NCBI RefSeq assembly: GCF_000735585.1
Contig: NZ_JNNO01000023.1
Location: forward strand, 186,001-250,000
Direction: 5' to 3'
DNA length: 64,000 nucleotides
DNA from: Devosia sp. LC5
Lineage (GTDB): Bacteria; Pseudomonadota; Alphaproteobacteria; Rhizobiales; Devosiaceae
Both the position numbers and the translations under genes were made by a program. The notes beneath the pieces are model-generated. The model ran no database searches. It was not told the DNA's origin and saw only the letters and a program-made list of their open reading frames with translations. Below, piece after piece: positions 56,347 to 64,000 of the stretch. Numbering within the stretch: position 1 is the first letter of the stretch; every line of letters starts with the position of its first letter.

Positions 56347-57975
56347 ATGTCCGTCAAGCGCCTGTCCGCCGCATTGCTGGCGCTGCTCATGGTCCTGACT
56401 GCCATTGTGCCCAGCCTGGCCCAGCCATCGGATGCCGAGCTCACCACGCTGATCGACGCCCTGGCGCCCGGCAGCTATTCCGACCGCGAAGCGGCGATCG
56501 CCGCCCTTGTCGCCACCGGCGACACCCGCGTTTCCCCCATTCTCAATACCCTCTCCGAGGGCGACCTCTATGTCGTCGAAGCCACCGGCCGCGTCGTCTA
56601 TGTCGAGCGCCAGGGCGACAATTACGCCACGACCGACCCGCTGACTGGCGCTGACCTGGGCGAAGTGGGCCGCCGCGATGCCGAAAAGGTGCGGGTCAAC
56701 AATAATCTCCGTCGCGTCATCCGCTCGGCCATCGGCCAAATGACGCTGCTCAGCGACGATCCGGCGACAAGGCGCGCCGCTGCGCAATCGATCATGCGCG
56801 ATGCCGACCCGGTCAATCTGCCGCTGCTCGATGAGGCGCTGGCCGCCGAAACCGATCCGGGCGTCAAGACGCTCATGGAAACCGCCCGCGCCTTTATCGT
56901 GTTGCAGGACCCCGACGCCAGCATTGAGGACCGGGAAGCCGCGGCGCCCGTGGTTGCCAAGTCCGGCGATAGCTCGGCCATCACCGTGCTGCGCGGCGCC
57001 TTGGCCAATGCCCCTGATGGGCTCAAGGCCGATATTCAGGCCAGCCTTGATGGCCTCAATCGCGATGCGGCGGCCTGGGGCGCGGTACAGAATGTCTGGT
57101 ACGGCATCTCGCTCGGCTCGGTGCTGCTGCTGGCGGCTATTGGACTTGCCATCACCTTCGGCGTGATGGGCGTGATCAACATGGCGCATGGCGAAATGGT
57201 GATGCTGGGCGCCTACACTACCTTCATGACGCAGGCGCTGATCCGCCAATATGCACCAGGGCTGGCCGAATATTCGCTGGCCGTCGCCCTGCCCGCCGCA
57301 TTCCTCTTCACCGCCCTCGTCGGTATCGCCATCGAGCGCGGCGTGATCCGCTGGCTCTATGGCCGGCCGCTCGAAACCCTGCTGGCCACCTGGGGCATTT
57401 CGCTGATCCTGCAGCAATCGGTGCGCACCATCTTTGGGCCAACCAACCAGATGGTGTCCAATCCAAGCTGGATGTCGGGCTCGGTCGCCTTTTACGGGCT
57501 GTCGATCACCTGGAACCGCTTCTGGATCGTCATGTTCGCCATCGCGGTCTTCCTGATGCTGCTGATGATCCTCAATCGCACCCCGCTCGGCCTGCAAATG
57601 CGGGCCGTGACGCAAAACCGGCGCATGGCCTCGGCCATGGGCATCCGCACGCCGATGGTGGATGCGCTGACCTTCGGGCTGGGTTCAGGCATTGCCGGGC
57701 TCGCCGGCGTGGCGCTCAGCCAGATCGACAATGTCTCGCCCAATCTGGGTCAGGGCTACATCATCGACAGCTTCATGGTCGTGGTGTTCGGCGGGGTCGG
57801 AAATCTCTGGGGCACTTTGGTGGGGGCACTCACCCTGGGCGTTGCCAACAAATTCCTCGAACCCTATGCCGGCGCCGTGCTCGGCAAAATCCTGATCCTG
57901 GTCATGATCATCCTCTTCATCCAGCGCCGGCCGAGAGGCCTGTTTGCCCTCAAGGGAAGGGCGATCGAGCAATGA
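56347..57975 (+). CDS. urtB: Urea ABC transporter permease UrtB
   Basis: Branched-chain-type permease of the urea transporter. As usual for UrtB, the N-terminal part is a signal/membrane segment and an extra, mostly helical, soluble region of about 210 residues (LTTLIDALAPGSYSDREAAIAALVATGD...) before the permease core (from about 245, YGISLGSVLLLAAIGLAITFGVMGVINMAHGE). The C-terminal GVGNLWGTLVGALTLGVANKFLEPYAGAV is typical. The length is 542 residues. ATG 56347 has GGAG seven bases upstream. A 202-base repeat-bearing gap separates it from urtC. Confidence 0.95.
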   Translation: MSVKRLSAALLALLMVLTAIVPSLAQPSDAELTTLIDALAPGSYSDREAAIAALVATGDTRVSPILNTLSEGDLYVVEATGRVVYVERQGDNYATTDPLTGADLGEVGRRDAEKVRVNNNLRRVIRSAIGQMTLLSDDPATRRAAAQSIMRDADPVNLPLLDEALAAETDPGVKTLMETARAFIVLQDPDASIEDREAAAPVVAKSGDSSAITVLRGALANAPDGLKADIQASLDGLNRDAAAWGAVQNVWYGISLGSVLLLAAIGLAITFGVMGVINMAHGEMVMLGAYTTFMTQALIRQYAPGLAEYSLAVALPAAFLFTALVGIAIERGVIRWLYGRPLETLLATWGISLILQQSVRTIFGPTNQMVSNPSWMSGSVAFYGLSITWNRFWIVMFAIAVFLMLLMILNRTPLGLQMRAVTQNRRMASAMGIRTPMVDALTFGLGSGIAGLAGVALSQIDNVSPNLGQGYIIDSFMVVVFGGVGNLWGTLVGALTLGVANKFLEPYAGAVLGKILILVMIILFIQRRPRGLFALKGRAIEQ

Positions 57976-58028
57976 GAATTTTGAATACCATAAGCCCGTC
58001 GACCGTCGCCTCCCTCTCGGCTCTAGCG

Positions 58029-58154
58029 TCCCCTCGCCCCTCGGGGGAGAGGGCCAGGGTGAGGGGTGCGATGCTGATGGATTATCGCTTGTTGCAGCGT
58101 CGCACCCCTCACCCGGCGCTACGCGCCGACCTCTCCCCTGAGGGACGAGGTGAG
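58029..58154. repeat. Intra-operon palindromic repeat between urtB and urtC
   Basis: The left arm (58029-58072, CCCCTCGCCCCTCGGGGGAG onwards to GTGAGGGGTGCGA) and right arm (58099-58154, TCGCACCCCTCACC to the CTCTCCCC...GGGACGAGG end) are inverted copies, with a short GGCGCTACGCGCC hairpin inserted in the right arm. It sits in the only large gap of the urt operon. Confidence 0.7.
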
Positions 58155-58177
58155 CATCTAGCCGGGAGCCCTATGCC

Positions 58178-59398
58178 ATGCTGACACAAGCCCTGTTCCG
58201 CGCCCTCGACACCAAGGCCTGGTGGCTGATCGGCATCTTGCTTGCCGCTGCCATTCTGGTTCCGGCCAGCAATCTGCTGCTCTCGCCCGGCCAGTTTGGC
58301 TATGTGCCGACTTATCTGGTGTCGCTGTTCGGCAAATATCTGAGCTATGCCATGCTGGCGCTCGCCCTTGATCTGGTCTGGGGCTATTGCGGCATTCTTT
58401 CGCTCGGCCATGGCGCCTTCTTCGCGCTAGGCGGCTATGGCATGGGCATGTATCTGATGCGCCAGATCGGCCCGCGCGGCGTCTATGGCAATCCCACGCT
58501 GCCCGATTTCATGGTATTCCTCAACTACAAGGAATTGCCCTGGTATTGGCTGGGCTTCGACAATTTCTGGTTCGCCATGCTGATGGTCGTGCTGGTGCCG
58601 GGCATTTTGGCCTTCGTCTTCGGCTTCCTCGCCTTCCGCAGCCGCGTCACCGGGGTTTACCTCTCCATTATTACCCAGGCGATGACCTTCGCCTTGCTGC
58701 TGGCCTTCTTCCGCAACGATATGGGCTTTGGCGGCAATAACGGCCTGACCGACTTCAAGGATATTCTGGGCCAGCCGATTGCCGCACAGACCACCCGCCT
58801 CGCACTCTTCGCCGCGACCGCCATTGCCCTGGCACTGTCGGTGTTCATCTGCTCGATGATCGTCAATTCCAAGCTGGGCAAGGTGATGGTCGCCATCCGC
58901 GACGCCGAAAGCCGCACCCGGTTCCTGGGCTATCGCGTGGAGTATGTGAAACTCTTTGCCTTCACCGCCTCAGCCATCATGGCGGGCATTGCCGGCGCGC
59001 TCTATGTGCCGCAGGTGGGCATTATCAACCCGTCCGAATTCGAGCCATCCAACTCCATCGAAGTGGTGATCTGGACGGCGGTGGGCGGGCGCGGCACCAT
59101 TATCGGACCGATCATCGGCGCCATATTGGTCAATCTGGGCAAATCCTATTTCACCAGCGCCCTGCCCGAATTCTGGCTCTTTGCGCTGGGTGCGCTGTTT
59201 GTCTTCGTCACCCTGTTCATGCCCAAGGGCATTGTCGGGCTGATCGGCCAGTGGCGCACCATGACGACCAAGCGCGAACAGGCCCCGCCCAATGCCGCGC
59301 TGCAGCCAAGTTCACCCGAAACCTCGCAAGCCGCCGAGCGCGGCGAAGACCCTGCGACCATGCTGGTCGAAACCGCCCAACCCAAGCCCGCGGAGTAA
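58178..59398 (+). CDS. urtC: Urea ABC transporter permease UrtC
   Basis: Second permease of the urea transporter. Family marks include LALDLVWGYCGILSLGHGAFFALGGYGMGMYLM, the TGVYLSIITQAMTFALLLAFF segment, the FGGNNGLTDFKDILG loop and FLGYRVEYVKLFAFTASAIMAGIAGALYVPQVGIINPSEF. About 40 residues beyond the last helix are a disordered Pro/Ala/Glu tail. The length is 406 residues. It overlaps nothing and is followed by urtD after three bases. Confidence 0.95.
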   Translation: MLTQALFRALDTKAWWLIGILLAAAILVPASNLLLSPGQFGYVPTYLVSLFGKYLSYAMLALALDLVWGYCGILSLGHGAFFALGGYGMGMYLMRQIGPRGVYGNPTLPDFMVFLNYKELPWYWLGFDNFWFAMLMVVLVPGILAFVFGFLAFRSRVTGVYLSIITQAMTFALLLAFFRNDMGFGGNNGLTDFKDILGQPIAAQTTRLALFAATAIALALSVFICSMIVNSKLGKVMVAIRDAESRTRFLGYRVEYVKLFAFTASAIMAGIAGALYVPQVGIINPSEFEPSNSIEVVIWTAVGGRGTIIGPIIGAILVNLGKSYFTSALPEFWLFALGALFVFVTLFMPKGIVGLIGQWRTMTTKREQAPPNAALQPSSPETSQAAERGEDPATMLVETAQPKPAE

Positions 59399-59401
59399 GA
59401 C

Positions 59402-60151
59402 ATGGCCAAGGCAGCAGACACCATGCTCTATCTCGACGGCGTCTCGGTCGCCTTCGATGGGTTCAAGGCGATCAACAATCTTTCGATCATCGTGCGGCCC
59501 GCCGAAATGCTGGCCATTATCGGGCCCAATGGCGCCGGCAAGACCACGATGATGGACATCATCACCGGCAAGACACGTCCTGACTCGGGCGACGTCCTGT
59601 TCGACGGGCGTACCGACCTCACCAAGCTCGATGAAGCCGCCATCGCCAATCTGGGCATTGGCCGCAAGTTCCAGAAGCCCACCGTGTTTGAGAGCCAAAC
59701 CGTGTGGGACAATATCGAAATGGCGCTGAAAAAACCGCGCGGGGTCTTCGCCACCCTGTTCTATGCGGCCAGCGCCGATGACACCGCCCGCATTGATGAA
59801 ATCCTCGACACCGTCCGCCTCTCAGCCCGCAAAAACGACTTCGCCGCCAATCTCAGCCACGGGCAAAAGCAATGGCTTGAAATCGGCATGCTGCTCGCGC
59901 AGGACCCCAAGCTGTTGCTGGTCGATGAGCCCGTCGCGGGCATGACCGATAGCGAGACAGTGGAAACTGCCAAGCTGCTCAAGCAAATCGCCACCACACG
60001 TTCGGTGGTGGTGGTGGAACACGATATGAGCTTCGTGCGCGACCTGGGTTCGCGCGTCACCTGCCTGGCCGAAGGATCAGTCCTGGCCGAGGGGAGCCTG
60101 GAACAAGTCAGCGCCAATCCGGTGGTGATCGAACGCTATTTGGGACGCTGA
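59402..60151 (+). CDS. urtD: Urea ABC transporter ATP-binding protein UrtD
   Basis: First ATPase of the urea transporter (LivG type, 249 residues). Walker A is IGPNGAGKTTMMD, the LivG-type signature is LSHGQKQWLEIGMLLAQDPKLLLVDEP with Walker B, and the H-loop is VVVEHDMSF. The signature reads LSHGQ, usual in this subfamily. The N-terminus has an AKAADTMLYLDGVSVAFDGF start. It is translated close to urtE (one base between stop and start). Confidence 0.94.
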   Translation: MAKAADTMLYLDGVSVAFDGFKAINNLSIIVRPAEMLAIIGPNGAGKTTMMDIITGKTRPDSGDVLFDGRTDLTKLDEAAIANLGIGRKFQKPTVFESQTVWDNIEMALKKPRGVFATLFYAASADDTARIDEILDTVRLSARKNDFAANLSHGQKQWLEIGMLLAQDPKLLLVDEPVAGMTDSETVETAKLLKQIATTRSVVVVEHDMSFVRDLGSRVTCLAEGSVLAEGSLEQVSANPVVIERYLGR

Positions 60152-60152
60152 C

Positions 60153-60854
60153 ATGACCGCCCTTTCCATCCAGTCCATCGACCTGCATTACGGTGCCGCC
60201 CAGGCGCTCAAGGCCGTGTCGCTCGAATGCAAGCCCAATCGCATCACCGCCGTACTCGGCCGCAACGGGGTCGGCAAATCATCGACTTTGCGCGCCATTA
60301 CGGGGATCAATGCGATCTCGGCCGGTGACATCACCTTTGGCGAGCAGGTGCTGAAAAAATCCCCGCCCTATCGCCGCGCGCGCATGGGCATCGGCTACGT
60401 GCCGCAGGGCCGCGAGATTTTTCCGCTGCTGACAGTCAAGGAAAACCTTGAGACCGGCTATGCCGGGCTCAAACGGGCCGACCGCAATATCCCCACCTAC
60501 ATTTTCGAGCTGTTCCCCGTGCTCAAATCCATGTTGAGCCGGCGGGGCGGCGACCTCTCGGGTGGCCAGCAACAACAATTGGCCATTGGCCGTGCGCTGG
60601 TCACCCGACCCAAGGTTCTGGTGCTCGACGAGCCCACCGAGGGCATCCAGCCCTCCATCATCAAGGATATCGGCCGGGCACTGCAATTCCTGCGCGACGA
60701 AAAGGGCATGACCATCCTGCTGGTCGAGCAATTCCTCGATTTCTGCCGGGAGATTGCCGACGATATCTACGTCATGGACCGCGGCGAAATCCAGCATGCA
60801 GGCCCAGCCAGCGACCTCGATCTGCCGGAGGTGCGGCGGCATCTGATGGTCTAA
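60153..60854 (+). CDS. urtE: Urea ABC transporter ATP-binding protein UrtE
   Basis: Second ATPase of the urea transporter (LivF type, 233 residues). Walker A is LGRNGVGKSSTLRAI, the signature LSGGQQQQLAIGRALVTRPKVLVLDEPTEGIQPS, and the H-loop LLVEQFLDF. Urea, short-chain amide import is the expected function of the five-gene set. A terminator hairpin lies just after the stop. Confidence 0.94.
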   Translation: MTALSIQSIDLHYGAAQALKAVSLECKPNRITAVLGRNGVGKSSTLRAITGINAISAGDITFGEQVLKKSPPYRRARMGIGYVPQGREIFPLLTVKENLETGYAGLKRADRNIPTYIFELFPVLKSMLSRRGGDLSGGQQQQLAIGRALVTRPKVLVLDEPTEGIQPSIIKDIGRALQFLRDEKGMTILLVEQFLDFCREIADDIYVMDRGEIQHAGPASDLDLPEVRRHLMV

Positions 60855-60888
60855 AAACGCAAAACGCCCGGCACAGGTGCCGGACGCA
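60853..60888. terminator. Hairpin between urtE and the opposite-strand small gene
   Basis: CCGGCAC (60869-60875) and GTGCCGG (60878-60884) form a tight stem. On the minus strand it is followed by GCGTTTTGCGTTTTT, a good T tail, so it ends the 60915-61247 gene; on the plus strand the tail is poor (ACGCATATTT) and urtE transcripts may read through. Confidence 0.65.
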
Positions 60889-60914
60889 TATTTCGAGGGA
60901 TGCAGACCCCTCGA

Positions 60915-61247
60915 CTACATGGCAGATACGAGGCCTGCCTCCACGCAGGCTTCGAGCGTCAGGGAATCCAGGTCCACAGCGGTCGTTGCATTGGCCGCTT
61001 CATTGGGAAGCGGGGCATCTGGAGTGGCGGCATCACCGGCATTTTCGGTGGTTTCATCACCGGCTTTGGGATCGGCCAGCGATGCGGTATCTTCGGCGGT
61101 CTTCAGCTCATCGCAGCGTTGCTGCACGGCAGGAAGATCAGCTTCCGAAACCGCCGCCCCGTTGATCATGGTCTGGGCGAAAGCCGGACCTGACAGAGCA
61201 AAAGCGGCGGTAAGCGCAACGGCCGACAGAGTAGATTTGAGGTTCAT
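60915..61247 (-). CDS. Small exported protein between urt and ure operons, unknown function
   Basis: A 110-residue protein with signal peptide MNLKSTLSAVALTAAFALSG...AFAQ. The mature part is acidic and alanine-rich and has two cysteines (VQQRCDELK near 45 and LTLEACVEAG near 103) that could pair. No family is recognised. It lies on the strand opposite to both the transporter and urease operons and so breaks the urt-ure run. ATG 61247 is used because it opens the signal peptide; seven more codons upstream are open. Confidence 0.72.
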   Translation of the reverse strand: MNLKSTLSAVALTAAFALSGPAFAQTMINGAAVSEADLPAVQQRCDELKTAEDTASLADPKAGDETTENAGDAATPDAPLPNEAANATTAVDLDSLTLEACVEAGLVSAM

Positions 61248-61307
61248 TTTTCTTATCCTATCAAACATTCAAGGTAGAGCCTGTGCACCCATCAAAAACG
61301 CATCCCC

Positions 61308-62132
61308 TTGCAAATCGTTGCCAATAACCTCGTGAAAATGCAGCGCGCGCGCGGCGCCGGAACGCTCGCAACCCAGTTGCGCGATGGCGGAACGCACCTG
61401 CACACCCTCTATCAGGACGGCTGTGCCAAGATCCGCCTGCCCCACACCCATGACCAGAGTCTGGAGGCGGTTTTGATCAATACGGCCGGCGGACTGACCG
61501 GTGGTGATTACATGCGCTGGCAGGCAGATATCGCGCCCGGCAGCCGCGCCACCATCACCACGCAAGCCTGTGAACGCATCTACCGTTCGACCGGCGCCAC
61601 CGCGCAGGTCGAAACCCACCTCACGGTCGGCGCCGGCGCGCATCTCGATTGGCTGCCGCAGGAGACCATTCTTTTCGCCAAAAGCCGATTCGAGCGGTGG
61701 ATCAACATTGACCTGGCGCCCGATGCCAGCCTCACCGCCATCGAAGCTGTGCTACTGGGCCGCGACGCCATGGGCGAGGACGCGCGCGATGCCCTGTTCC
61801 GCGACAATTGGCGCATCCGGCGGAACGGACGGCTGGTGCATGCCGAGGCAACCCATATCGATGGTTCGGACATGAGCCGAGACAATCTGGCACTGCTGGC
61901 GGGAACACGGGCTTTTGCAACGATCATCCATTTTGGAACCAACCTGACGAGCCGGCTCGAACAGGTGCGCGCATTGCTGCCGGAGGGGGCGATGGCGGCC
62001 GCCAGCGTCAGCGGCGAACGTCTTGTCATACGAGCCATGGCAAATTCCGGGCTTGCGCTTCGCCGCACGATCGTTCCAATTCTTGGCGCACTTTCCCGCG
62101 CCGGCAGCTTGCCGCGACTTTGGCATCTTTAG
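61308..62132 (+). CDS. ureD: Urease accessory protein UreD
   Basis: Chaperone that helps load nickel into urease with UreF and UreG. Typical segments are LYQDGCAKIRLPHTH, VLINTAGGLTGGD, the ACERIYRS motif and LDWLPQETILFAKSRFER. The length is about 274 residues. The start is uncertain: no in-frame ATG with a good Shine-Dalgarno site precedes the conserved QRARGAG block; TTG 61308 and GTG 61332 are the candidates. It opens the urease operon. Confidence 0.9.
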   Translation: MQIVANNLVKMQRARGAGTLATQLRDGGTHLHTLYQDGCAKIRLPHTHDQSLEAVLINTAGGLTGGDYMRWQADIAPGSRATITTQACERIYRSTGATAQVETHLTVGAGAHLDWLPQETILFAKSRFERWINIDLAPDASLTAIEAVLLGRDAMGEDARDALFRDNWRIRRNGRLVHAEATHIDGSDMSRDNLALLAGTRAFATIIHFGTNLTSRLEQVRALLPEGAMAAASVSGERLVIRAMANSGLALRRTIVPILGALSRAGSLPRLWHL

Positions 62133-62141
62133 GAAACGTCG

Positions 62142-62444
62142 ATGAATCTTACTCCGCGCGAAAAAGACAAACTGCTGATCGCCATGGCGGCCATAGTGGC
62201 CCGCAAGCGGCTCGAGCGGGGCGTCAAGCTCAACCACCCCGAGGCGATCGCGCTCATCACCGATTTCGTCGTCGAAGGCGCCCGCGACGGCCGCCCGGTG
62301 GCCGAATTGATGGAGGCGGGCGCCCATGTCATCAGCCGTGACCAGGTGATGGAGGGCATCTCCGAAATGATCCATGATATCCAGGTGGAAGCCACCTTCC
62401 CCGACGGCACCAAGCTCGTCACTGTCCACCAACCCATTCGCTAG
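62142..62444 (+). CDS. ureA: Urease gamma subunit UreA
   Basis: The 100-residue small subunit of nickel urease. The family start [17 protein letters not shown] and the core [17 protein letters not shown] and [31 protein letters not shown] are present without change of length. It lies ten bases after ureD. Confidence 0.97.
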   Translation: MNLTPREKDKLLIAMAAIVARKRLERGVKLNHPEAIALITDFVVEGARDGRPVAELMEAGAHVISRDQVMEGISEMIHDIQVEATFPDGTKLVTVHQPIR

Positions 62445-62453
62445 GAGCCCGGT

Positions 62454-62759
62454 ATGATCCCCGGTGAAGTCATTCCCAAATCCGGCGATATCGAACTCAA
62501 TGTCGGTGCGCCCCAGATCACCATCGAGGTGGCCAATACTGGCGACCGGCCGATCCAGGTCGGTTCGCACTATCATTTCTACGAAACCAATGCGGGATTG
62601 CGGTTTGACCGCGAACAGGCGCGCGGCATGCGGCTCGATATCGCCGCGGGCACCGCAGTGCGCTTCGAGCCGGGCCAGACCCGTGAAGTCCGGCTCGTGC
62701 CATTGAGCGGCAGCCGTACCGTCTACGGCTTCCGCCAGCAGATCATGGGACAACTCTGA
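62454..62759 (+). CDS. ureB: Urease beta subunit UreB
   Basis: The 101-residue beta subunit. Marks are [39 protein letters not shown] and [20 protein letters not shown]. It follows ureA by nine bases and is separated from ureC by an extra small gene. Confidence 0.97.
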   Translation: MIPGEVIPKSGDIELNVGAPQITIEVANTGDRPIQVGSHYHFYETNAGLRFDREQARGMRLDIAAGTAVRFEPGQTREVRLVPLSGSRTVYGFRQQIMGQL

Positions 62760-62763
62760 TACA

Positions 62764-63186
62764 ATGACTGAACAGACCAATACCGACGCCCGCCTTGCCG
62801 ATCTGCGCCAGCGCCTCGCCGCAATATTGCGCGACCTGACCGAAGCCGGCGTGGACGATGGCGAAGCCATGTATCTGCTCGGCGGCTCCACCGTCGGCCT
62901 GATCGACCGGGGCGGCGCCAAGGACTGGCGTGGCTTCAAGGCCGGCCTGCCCGCAGCCGATTTCGATCGCCTGCTCAAGCAGATCGAAAAGGAAGGCAAT
63001 CAGTTGGTTGCCGATGGCAAGGGGAAGGCAGCCTATGCGCTGCAGGCGCTTGCCGTATCGCTGGTCGCCAGCCGCCAGGACGACAAGGTGCTGCGCGAGG
63101 GCGAGCAATTGCTCGATGCCGTCATTGTTGCCAGCGCCGCCAACTACCGCAAGCACGCCAAGCCCGCCGCGTCCAAGGCCCACTAA
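62764..63186 (+). CDS. Protein of the ureB-ureC gap (orf140-like)
   Basis: A 140-residue soluble protein of unknown function between ureB and ureC. The sequence has MTEQTNTDARLADLRQRLAA at the start, a GLIDRGGAKDWRGFKAGL middle and an Ala/Lys-rich end. Rhizobial urease operons (from memory, Sinorhizobium meliloti) carry an unexplained gene of this size in the same place, so it is probably conserved and may help urease assembly. It starts four bases after ureB and ends 12 bases before ureC. Confidence 0.8.
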   Translation: MTEQTNTDARLADLRQRLAAILRDLTEAGVDDGEAMYLLGGSTVGLIDRGGAKDWRGFKAGLPAADFDRLLKQIEKEGNQLVADGKGKAAYALQALAVSLVASRQDDKVLREGEQLLDAVIVASAANYRKHAKPAASKAH

Positions 63187-63198
63187 GCCGGAGTCATC

Positions 63199-64000
<802 letters not shown>

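Overview
The window is high-GC, gene-dense chromosomal DNA of an alphaproteobacterium. Gene order points to the Hyphomicrobiales, and the mix of genes fits a Devosia-like genome. The placement is inferred from gene content and order (rnpB-rsmH-ftsL-ftsI-murEF..., ftsZ-lpxC-bamD-recN-ligA-uvrD, ureDAB-orf140-ureC, an ArsR-methyltransferase next to metF), not from a database match. I see no tRNA, rRNA, CRISPR, prophage or insertion sequence. The only RNA gene recognised is RNase P RNA.

Layout. 1-9.4 kb: the 3' part of a UvrD/PcrA helicase, a MerR regulator with a carboxymuconolactone-decarboxylase-like gene, small stress-type genes (YbjQ, a monooxygenase-fold protein), a probably frameshifted DUF5680-like gene, prmA, a 43-residue small protein, an M24 aminopeptidase and two secreted proteins of unknown role. 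9.4-35.3 kb, minus strand: the cell-wall and division (dcw) cluster and its usual companions. In transcription order these are rsmH, ftsL, ftsI, murE, murF, mraY, ftsW, murG, murC, murB, ddl, ftsQ, ftsA, ftsZ, lpxC, bamD, recN and ligA. Many neighbours overlap by 1-4 bases, so translation is probably coupled. Three features are unusual: murD is absent between mraY and ftsW and a palindromic repeat sits there; mraZ is absent upstream of rsmH, where rnpB lies; and three plus-strand genes (VOC protein, nucleotidyltransferase, glutamate-receptor-like channel) separate ftsA from ftsZ. 35.4-49 kb: rnpB, a TerB/J-domain protein, a Pro/Ala-rich membrane-anchored protein, metF with an ArsR-methyltransferase regulator, a VapBC module, a DUF2336 protein, divergent katA/oxyR, rarD, a host-attachment-family protein, an alpha/beta hydrolase and ettA.

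49-64 kb holds the most striking locus. A secreted collagen-like protein is followed by a two-component system. Its hybrid histidine kinase carries a complete NCS1 (nucleobase/allantoin-type) transporter domain and a cysteine-rich cytoplasmic linker, and its partner is a LuxR-type response regulator. The pair is divergent from a complete urea ABC transporter operon (urtABCDE). The urease operon (ureD, ureA, ureB, orf140, ureC, the last cut by the window end) follows on the same strand. The arrangement suggests a transporter-type receptor that senses a nucleobase, ureide or urea-related ligand and controls urea uptake and breakdown. A perfect palindrome (TACGTC-4-GACGTA) 94 bases before urtA is a candidate target for the response regulator.

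Many intergenic spaces hold long palindromic repeats of at least four sequence types. One type (AGACCTCAT...TGAGCTTGTCGAA arms) occurs three times. Several repeats sit inside operons (ddl-murB, mraY-ftsW, urtB-urtC), where they could affect transcript stability or termination.
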